A stretch of 64,000 nucleotides of DNA from Deltaproteobacteria bacterium (GTDB lineage: Bacteria > Myxococcota_A > Polyangia > GCA-2747355 > JADLHG01): the NCBI GenBank assembly GCA_020848905.1, contig JADLHG010000057.1:1-64000 (forward strand), given 5' to 3'. Shown here in pieces: positions 58,140 to 64,000 of the stretch. Every line of letters starts with the position of its first letter. Position 1 is the stretch's first letter. A program made the translations under genes and the position numbers. The notes below the pieces were generated by a model, which was not told the origin of the DNA, did no database searches, and saw nothing but the letters and a program-made list of their open reading frames with translations.

Positions 58140-59516
58140 CTAGTACCAGCTAGCTCTTTCGGCCAGCACCTGCTCCGGGCGGTACCACAGGCCCCTGAGC
58201 TCCCCCACGAGATAGAGCGACCCGGTCACCACGAGAAGGTCCGACGGAGCGGCCCCGGCCGCGGCTGCGGCGAAGGCCTCCGTCGGATCGGCGATCGCCC
58301 TGGCGCCGGAGCCCAGCGCGCGCGCGAGCTCTTGCGCCGGGTGGGCGGGCTTGCCGAAGACGCGGGGTTCGGTGGCCACGACCGTCGTGGCGCGGGCGGC
58401 GAGGGAGCGCAGCGCCTCCTCCAGGGCGCGTCCCGCGAGGACTCCCACGACGAGGTGGACCCGGCGTGACGAGGCAGCCCGCAGCAGGGACTCGAGAGCG
58501 CGCAGCTTGTCGGCGTTATGCGCGCCGTCGAGGAGCACGGGGCAGGGGCTGGGACCGCCCCGGGGGAGGAGCTCGGCGCGCCCCGGTAGGCGGGCTGCGG
58601 CGAGCCCAGCGCGCACGGCGGCCTCGTCGATGGAGGCGCCGTCGAGGTCGAGCTCTTCCAGCGCGGCGAGGGCCAGGGCCGCGTTCTGCGCCTGAAAGGC
58701 GCCGCGCAGGCCGAGGCGGAGCGCGTCGAGCCGGAAGCGTCGTCCTCGGAAGGCCAGCGTCGCGCCGTCGCCGTCGAGCTCGTCCTCTGCCGGCGCGGTC
58801 GTGCGCGCCTCGTCCGGCCTCACTACGCGAAGGGCGGCGCTGACCTCGTGAGCTCGCCGGCGCGCTGGGACCACCGCGGCACCGTCCAGCACCACGGCCC
58901 GGCAGCTCTCGCGGATGATGCCCGCCTTGTGCTCCGCGATGGCCTCGACGGTTTCGCCGAGGACCCGCTGGTGGTCGAGGCCGACGGAGCCGACGACGGC
59001 CACCAGGGTCTCGACCACGTTGGTCACGTCGTCGCGTCCGCCCACCCCGGCTTCGATCACCGCGAGCTCCACGCGTCGTCGACGGAAGTGCTCGAGCACG
59101 CACGCGGTGCTCGCGAGGGCGTGTAGCGGGACCTCGGGTCTTTTCCAGCGCGTCGCGACGGGGCGAATCCACTCCGCGAGGGAGTGGAGCTCCTCGGCGG
59201 TCGCGTAGCGGCCGTCGACCCAGAGCTTCTCCGTGGCGACCTGCAAATAGGGGGAGGTGTGCAGGCCGACGCGGCGACCGCTGGCTCGGAGCACCTCCGC
59301 GATCATCGTGGCGACGGAGCCCTTGCCCGAGGTGGCCGCGACGTGAATGGTGGGCAGGCCGCGCTCGGGATGACCGAGCTCGTCGAGAAACGCCTCCATC
59401 CAGGCGCGACGGGTCGGGGAGGCGGGGAGCTCCGGGGGCGCCGGCCGGATCAGCTCGTCGTCCAGATAGCGTGCTGCGGCGCGGTATCGAGCCCAGGCGG
59501 CGTCGGGCGCCGTCAT
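58140..59516 (-). CDS. folC: Folylpolyglutamate synthase / dihydrofolate synthase
   Basis: 458 residues of the Mur-ligase fold: ATP loop HVAATSGKGSVATMIAEVL, AVIEAGVGGRDDVTNVV, SVGLDHQRVLG, EHKAGIIRE and LLDGAHNADKLRAL, all FolC-specific. It adds glutamates to folates. ATG 59516 overlaps the stop of the upstream multihaem cytochrome gene as ATGA, so folC is translationally coupled to the redox genes although its job is unrelated; earlier open frame is only shadow. Confidence 0.94.
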   Translation of the reverse strand: MTAPDAAWARYRAAARYLDDELIRPAPPELPASPTRRAWMEAFLDELGHPERGLPTIHVAATSGKGSVATMIAEVLRASGRRVGLHTSPYLQVATEKLWVDGRYATAEELHSLAEWIRPVATRWKRPEVPLHALASTACVLEHFRRRRVELAVIEAGVGGRDDVTNVVETLVAVVGSVGLDHQRVLGETVEAIAEHKAGIIRESCRAVVLDGAAVVPARRRAHEVSAALRVVRPDEARTTAPAEDELDGDGATLAFRGRRFRLDALRLGLRGAFQAQNAALALAALEELDLDGASIDEAAVRAGLAAARLPGRAELLPRGGPSPCPVLLDGAHNADKLRALESLLRAASSRRVHLVVGVLAGRALEEALRSLAARATTVVATEPRVFGKPAHPAQELARALGSGARAIADPTEAFAAAAAGAAPSDLLVVTGSLYLVGELRGLWYRPEQVLAERASWY

Positions 59517-60484
59517 GGTCGCGAGGGCCCGGCGGGGCCCGGGGGCTGAAGCGGCTCGTCCCCGGGGCGGAGGTGACAGGTGCTGCAGAGGGGGCGCGCA
59601 GCCTCGACCTGCGGGCACGAACCCTCGGGGCGCCGCGGCGCCGTGGCGGCCGTGGCGTGGCAACGGGCGCAGCGCAAGGATTCGGAGCGTGCGAGGAGGC
59701 GGCAGCGATGTGCGGGGCCGGACGCGCGCGCGGCGGGGGGACGATGACAGGCGCCGCAGGGCTGGTGGTTCCGTTCGGGGCGGCGGGCCCAGGCGTTGCG
59801 GAAGGGGAGGGGCGAATCCAGGAGCAGCCAGGTGTAGCCGATGAGCGCGGTGAGCGCCTCCTCGCCGGCGGGGCGCGAGCCGAAACGGCCGCGATAGGTC
59901 TGGTCGGTCAGGCGCCACATGGTGGACTCGGGATGGCGTCGGCGAGGGTCGAGGAGGAGCTCGCGGAGCTCTCGCTCCGGCAGGCTTCGGTGGTGGCGGA
60001 GATCCGGTCCCACTCCCGTCGTGGAGCCGCCGGGCCGGTGGCAGCCGACGCAGCCGGCCGCGAGCCACTCCTCGCGCGCGCGATCGAGCCACGGGGCGCC
60101 GGGAAGTCCGCCCGGGACGTGGCAGCGCGCGCACGCGAGCTGACGCTGGGCCTTGGGCCAGAACGGAGCAGGGCCCTCACCTGGGGCCGGCCCGTGGGCC
60201 AGCGCGTCGAGGCGTCGGCCGTCGCCGCCGTGACAGGGGGTGCAGCCGAAGCGCCGGAGGTCCGCGTGACCCGGGATCGCCGGGTGCGGACGGCCGTCGC
60301 GACGCGCGCCCGCCTCGTGGCACGAGGCGCAGCGTTCGGAGGTGCCCGAGGGGGTGCGTAGCTCGACGACGCTGGCTCGACGGCGCACGTCGGTCACGAG
60401 CACGGCGCCGATGGTGCCCGCCATGAGGCCGATCAAGAGGACGTTCGTCTTGCGGTGCCTGCGGGGGGCGGAGCCGGCCTTCAT
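59513..60484 (-). CDS. Seven-haem c-type cytochrome, membrane-anchored
   Basis: 323 residues. One N-terminal helix (NVLLIGLMAGTIGAVLVTDV) is followed by seven CxxCH haem sites: CASCH, CTPCH, CARCH, CVGCH, CGACH, CARCH and CSTCH. The spacings are irregular, unlike the short regular cytochrome c7 type. It would carry electrons in the periplasm. Stop overlaps folC and start overlaps the stop of the cytochrome b-like gene (ATGA), so the three are tightly coupled. ATG 60484 was chosen for the overlap and the anchor helix. Confidence 0.9.
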   Translation of the reverse strand: MKAGSAPRRHRKTNVLLIGLMAGTIGAVLVTDVRRRASVVELRTPSGTSERCASCHEAGARRDGRPHPAIPGHADLRRFGCTPCHGGDGRRLDALAHGPAPGEGPAPFWPKAQRQLACARCHVPGGLPGAPWLDRAREEWLAAGCVGCHRPGGSTTGVGPDLRHHRSLPERELRELLLDPRRRHPESTMWRLTDQTYRGRFGSRPAGEEALTALIGYTWLLLDSPLPFRNAWARRPERNHQPCGACHRPPAARASGPAHRCRLLARSESLRCARCHATAATAPRRPEGSCPQVEAARPLCSTCHLRPGDEPLQPPGPAGPSRP

Positions 60485-61539
60485 GGGCGGAGCCATCCGA
60501 CGAGCGTGGCAGCGCCGAACCCGAGCAGCCCGATGGCGACCAGGAGCCGGTAGGGACCCGGCCAGCGCGGCCGTCGCGCGACGACCAGGCCGGCGAGGAA
60601 TACTCCGCAGAGCGCGAGCGTCGCGACCCACCCGCCCCAGCTCGGCCAGAGGCCGTCCCCCGCTGCGGCGGCGAGGAGAAACCAGGGGAGCGTGGCAGGA
60701 GCGTGCGCGTTCGCCCCCTGATAGAGGTGACCCACCTTGGGCGGGAAGAGCGCCGCGGCGACGAGGATCACGAGCGCCAGGGCCAGCCCGCTTCGCAGCC
60801 GCGGACTGTCCAGGCCGCGGTCGAGCTCCGTCGGTAAGCGGGGTCCGATGGCCACCGCGGCGAGCATCCACCCTGCGGGGAGGAGCGCGATGTGGATCCA
60901 GTACGCGCGCTGGAAGACCGCGGCGGGCCCCCCCGTTTCTGCCACGAGCCGACGCCCGTCCTCGGCCGACAGGCCGGGCAGGAGGGCGAGCAGGTCGTGG
61001 GCCCGCAGCGCCAGCGCCCCCGCGGCCTCGTCGGCGGGGAGGAGGCTCCCCGAGCAGCTCAGTCCGACCCCGACGGGGAGCAGTGCGGTGAGGGCGAGCC
61101 ACCGGCGGCGGCCGACTGGCGCGGCGCCGAGCAGCACCTGGAGCGCGGCCGCAGAGAGGGCGAAGAGGGGCAGGAGGAGCCCGGCTAAGTGATGCAGGCC
61201 GAAGAGCAGGCGGCCGAGAGAGCCCACGGTGAAGAGCTCCACGAGGGCGGGATGTCCGACGGTGGGGTTTCCTCCCTGGAGCATGACGAGCGGGGCGCCG
61301 CTGACGGTCAGCAGGATGGTGGTGGCGACGCAGGCGGCGGCGAGTTCGCCGGCGAGGCGGTCCCTCCGCGACGGAAGGCCGACCGGCGGGGAGTCAGCTC
61401 TCGCGGCCTCGGACGTCGCCGGAGAGGGGAGCGTCGGCGCGCGCACCTCGTGCGCCGAGGCCGTCTTGGACGCGCCCTCGCGTTCGGGTGGAACGACCGA
61501 CGAGCGCGGTCGTTTCTTTCCTCGGCTGCTCTTGCCCAT
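60481..61539 (-). CDS. Cytochrome b-like membrane protein
   Basis: 352 residues with a charged ~60-residue N-terminal tail and about eight membrane helices. Haem-binding His candidates are in RLLFGLHHLAGLLLPLF and QRAYWIHIALLPAGWMLA; VMLQGGNPTVGHPALVELFT before them recalls bc1/b6 cytochrome b. It probably passes electrons between quinone and the coupled seven-haem cytochrome. No Rieske gene is adjacent (one lies 17 kb away). ATGA overlap with the cytochrome c gene. Confidence 0.78.
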   Translation of the reverse strand: MGKSSRGKKRPRSSVVPPEREGASKTASAHEVRAPTLPSPATSEAARADSPPVGLPSRRDRLAGELAAACVATTILLTVSGAPLVMLQGGNPTVGHPALVELFTVGSLGRLLFGLHHLAGLLLPLFALSAAALQVLLGAAPVGRRRWLALTALLPVGVGLSCSGSLLPADEAAGALALRAHDLLALLPGLSAEDGRRLVAETGGPAAVFQRAYWIHIALLPAGWMLAAVAIGPRLPTELDRGLDSPRLRSGLALALVILVAAALFPPKVGHLYQGANAHAPATLPWFLLAAAAGDGLWPSWGGWVATLALCGVFLAGLVVARRPRWPGPYRLLVAIGLLGFGAATLVGWLRP

Positions 61540-61581
61540 CGCGGAAGACGCGTTCGACTCGACGATACCAGCAGCCGGGCG

Positions 61582-62847
61582 TCATAGCGAATCGAGGAAG
61601 CGGAGCAGCGCCTGACGGTCGGCCTCGGGGAGGCGCACGAAGCGATCACGCACGGCCTGGGCCTCGCCGCCGTGCAGGCGAATGGCCTCCTCGAGGCTGG
61701 AGGTGCGCCCGTCGTGCAGGTAGAACGGGGTTCCGCCGAGAAGGGCACGCACGAGGCCCAGCCCCCAGAGCGGCGTGGTGCGCCATTGACGGCCGGTGGC
61801 CTGTCCTTCGGGGAAGTTGTCCGCCAGGGCGGGCCCCAGGTCGTGCAAGAGCAGATCCGAGTAGAGCGGCACCGCGCGATGGCTGAGGGCGGCAATCGGG
61901 CTGGCGCCGGTTCTTAACGACGGAACGTGGCAGGTGGCGCACCCGACGCTGCGGAAGACCCGCTCACCCTGCTGCACGGTGGGGTCGTCCTCGTCGCGCC
62001 GCGGCGGGGGCTTCAGGGTCCGGAGGTACATCACGACGTCGCGCACCGTGGGCGCCGGGACCTCGGGATCGGGGACCGTGTCCCCGCTCGGTCCGCCGAC
62101 CCGAGGGTTGTAGACGTCCACGGGCTCGAAGTCGGTGGTGAGGCCCATGTCGTTCAGGTAGGCGCCGACGGTCTGCTGCAGCAACGTGACCGCGGTGGCC
62201 TTGCGTCCGAAGCGAGCGAGGACTCTGCCATCCACCGGGCGCTGACCGTCCAGAGGCTCGATGTACGCGGGTGGCACGACGTAGTTGGGAACGCCCCTGA
62301 TGCCATCCCCGTCGCGGTCCTCCGGGTCCGCGTGCGCCAGGATCTCTGCCTCGGGGATCGCCTCGACGAGGCCGATCCCGGCCACCACGGGGCCGCTGCG
62401 AGTCGACAGGCCCGTGACCCCCGAGGGGAGTGTCTCGGCTTCGTAGCCCGGCACGGCGCGGTCCTGCAGCTGCGGTCCCCCGAGGTGCCTGAGGTAGTCG
62501 AAGCGCGCGGCCGAGAGCGGGTCTCCGCGACCGAAGCGGACGAGGTTCGTCGCGGGGTGGCCCTTTCCGTCGGAGAGATGACAGCTATTGCACGACGGCT
62601 GGTTGAAGACGGGCCCGAGGCCGGTCTCTGCCGAGAAGGTCTCGCTGAACGCCTCGTCGCCACGCGAGAAGGAGGCGAGCTGAGTGCCCGTGAGACCCGG
62701 GATGGGGCCGTCCAGGCTCTCCCGTTCGTCGGGCGCCTCGGTGAAGAGGGCGCCGCATCCCGCCGCACCGACGAGGAGCAGGCCGAGAAGAGGCCGGGGG
62801 GGGCTGCGCAACCCGCGTGAGCTGGTCGTGAGGTGGTGGGTGGACAT
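61582..62847 (-). CDS. Di-haem oxidoreductase (DUF1111) lipoprotein
   Basis: 421 residues. Lipobox LLLVGAAGC at the start, then two c-type haem sites, QPSCNSCHLSDGKG and VGCATCHVPSLRTG, with HDLGPALADNFPEG and TPLWGLGLVRALLGG, the DUF1111/DHOR signature. These are putative peroxidases or electron donors, often with outer-membrane partners. It follows the barrel gene by 9 bp, so they are one transcript. Substrate unknown. Confidence 0.9.
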   Translation of the reverse strand: MSTHHLTTSSRGLRSPPRPLLGLLLVGAAGCGALFTEAPDERESLDGPIPGLTGTQLASFSRGDEAFSETFSAETGLGPVFNQPSCNSCHLSDGKGHPATNLVRFGRGDPLSAARFDYLRHLGGPQLQDRAVPGYEAETLPSGVTGLSTRSGPVVAGIGLVEAIPEAEILAHADPEDRDGDGIRGVPNYVVPPAYIEPLDGQRPVDGRVLARFGRKATAVTLLQQTVGAYLNDMGLTTDFEPVDVYNPRVGGPSGDTVPDPEVPAPTVRDVVMYLRTLKPPPRRDEDDPTVQQGERVFRSVGCATCHVPSLRTGASPIAALSHRAVPLYSDLLLHDLGPALADNFPEGQATGRQWRTTPLWGLGLVRALLGGTPFYLHDGRTSSLEEAIRLHGGEAQAVRDRFVRLPEADRQALLRFLDSL

Positions 62848-62856
62848 CGCGAGCCT

Positions 62857-64000
62857 CTAGAAGTAGGTGGCCAGCCCGCCCAGGACTCCTGCGCCCCGGG
62901 AGGGTCGGTGAAACGCATCCATCAACCAGTCGTGGTGGTAGACGAGCCGCAGGGCGGTGGTCGGCGCCGGGCGGAACGAGAGGCCGAGAGTCAGCCGGGT
63001 GACCTCGTCGCCGAGACCCTCGCCCGTGCGGCGGTAGCCGTAGGCCAGGTCCACGAACTCCACGCGGCTCGTCACGGCGAGCGAGGCCTGTTCGAAGCGC
63101 CACAGCCGGCGCTGAAGGACGCGGTAGCTCCCCTCGAGGAAGAAGCCGAGCTGTCGCGTGGCTGCCAGGTCTCGCAGGCTGCCCGGCACGTCCAGGATGG
63201 CGAGCGCGCCTTCGCCTCGCAGCGTGAGCCGCCCTCGCTCGAACTCGGCGTCGGCTGCGAGGACGGTGACCCAGCGCGCGTCGTCCACGGCGCGGCCGTC
63301 CACCCGGAAGCGGTTGTAGACCCCGGTATAGAACGAGAGGGCCACCTCGAGGCCTCCCGGGGGGCTGTAGGCCAGCCGCCCCGTCACCGCGGGGCTGCCG
63401 TTGTTGTCGGCCTCGAAACGCCGGACCATGCGGCCCTCCGAGAGTCGCGTGCCGTCGGCGGCGAGGAGTCCGTCGCCGAGTCCGTTCACGAGATAGAGCT
63501 CGTAGGTGAGGCGGTGCCGACGCCCCGGATAGAAGGCCCCGAAAACACCTCCGCCGACGTCCGACCAGGTGGAGGGAATGATGCGCGTCGAGACGAGCGG
63601 TCGGTCGACCACGTCGTAGCGCGGGGAGTCGTGCGTGATGTTGAAGCGCCCCACCGGCACGAGGAGGATCCCCGCTCGCAGATTGATGGCATGATGGAAG
63701 AGTAAGTCCACGAGCGCCGTCTCGAGCGCGATCTCGCGCGCCCCGTGCTCGAATTCCAGCTCCGAGGTCAGCCGGATGAAGCGCGTGATCGTCGAGGAGA
63801 GGAAGATGTTGAAGCGGCGGGCCTCGAAGGAGAAGCCGTCCGACACCCCCTCCTCGCGTCGGTAGCCGCCCGACAGATCGATGTAGCCACCGACGGCGAC
63901 CGCCGAGCCGACACGGACGAGATAGGGGCGGTCGTAGATCCCGCCGCGCACGAGGGGCTCGGTCTGGCGAGGAGCGGAGGAGCCAGCGTGCGTCTCCGCG
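62857..64000 (-). CDS. Outer-membrane beta-barrel protein, 5' end beyond the window
   Basis: The frame is open from the right window edge (...AETHAGSSAPRQTEPLVRGG) to TAG at 62857, about 380 residues; the signal peptide is missing. Alternating amphipathic strands (FSFEARRFNIFLSSTITRFI, GLEVALSFYTGVYNRFRVDG) and a final Phe (GGLATYF) mark a porin-like barrel of the phosphate-selective/OprP-like style. It precedes the di-haem oxidoreductase by 9 bp, suggesting uptake or electron exchange at the outer membrane. GTG 63951 inside it should not be taken as the start. Confidence 0.85.
   Translation of the reverse strand, partial: AETHAGSSAPRQTEPLVRGGIYDRPYLVRVGSAVAVGGYIDLSGGYRREEGVSDGFSFEARRFNIFLSSTITRFIRLTSELEFEHGAREIALETALVDLLFHHAINLRAGILLVPVGRFNITHDSPRYDVVDRPLVSTRIIPSTWSDVGGGVFGAFYPGRRHRLTYELYLVNGLGDGLLAADGTRLSEGRMVRRFEADNNGSPAVTGRLAYSPPGGLEVALSFYTGVYNRFRVDGRAVDDARWVTVLAADAEFERGRLTLRGEGALAILDVPGSLRDLAATRQLGFFLEGSYRVLQRRLWRFEQASLAVTSRVEFVDLAYGYRRTGEGLGDEVTRLTLGLSFRPAPTTALRLVYHHDWLMDAFHRPSRGAGVLGGLATYF

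Overview
The window is high-GC DNA that reads like a chromosome segment of a myxobacterium-like bacterium (former Deltaproteobacteria, Myxococcota). The clues are TIGR02266-style PilZ proteins, an OmpA protein with thrombospondin type 3 repeats next to a secreted protein with a MYXO-CTERM-like tail, many Cys-rich or Asp/Gly-rich lipoproteins, and a sigma-54/PTS-Ntr cluster fused to LPS-transport genes. The assignment is an inference; no rRNA is present.

Left end (1-16.2 kb): a probable defence island. A recombinase-associated helix-turn-helix gene sits at the edge. Then comes a four-gene minus-strand operon, in transcription order SNF2/DEAH helicase with a C-terminal DUF3883 domain, DUF1156 (COG1743) DNA methyltransferase, DUF499 (COG1483) AAA ATPase with an N-terminal HEPN-like motif, and a 1303-residue SIR2-domain protein. 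A PIN-like (DUF4935-type) gene is divergent from the helicase. The island ends near the 3' end of a tRNA-Asn gene, a classic integration position, with tandem hairpins and a cluster of GCTCTCT motifs in between. The SIR2 gene and the centre of the methyltransferase gene are lower in GC than their neighbours. This is the most interesting part of the window: one cassette joins modification/translocation machinery to two or three potential toxic effectors (NADase, HEPN, PIN).

Housekeeping core (16.2-31.7 kb): a secreted hypothetical protein, a PilZ/PEGA membrane protein, biotin carboxylase, a tail-anchored small protein, then kdsB, pyrG, an LpxL-like acyltransferase, lptC-like, lptA-like, lptB, rpoN, hpf, rapZ, ptsH, ptsI and a GNAT gene, all on the plus strand and mostly tightly spaced or overlapping. 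The layout ties envelope LPS export to sigma-54 and the regulatory PTS. Genes often found in such clusters (kdsA, hprK, an EIIA) are absent here.

Middle and right (31.7-64 kb): a three-part outer-membrane protein (metallopeptidase-like, TolB-like propeller, beta-barrel), TlpA- and DsbA-like thiol proteins, tRNA-Arg and tRNA-Lys with good promoters, several small regulatory or hypothetical proteins, an Rsm22-like methyltransferase with a DUF3467 gene, PASTA protein, radC, a Rieske/DUF2231 pair, a Ca-type P-ATPase, a Nudix hydrolase, a 41-residue basic protein, a cupredoxin lipoprotein, UDP-glucuronate decarboxylase, PilZ, OmpA/TSP3 pair, DUF362 protein and a large lipoprotein with a His/Cys pair like clan CD peptidases. 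The right end is a minus-strand run of a truncated outer-membrane barrel, a di-haem oxidoreductase, a cytochrome b-like protein, a seven-haem cytochrome c and folC, which looks like a redox operon with a folate gene attached at its end.
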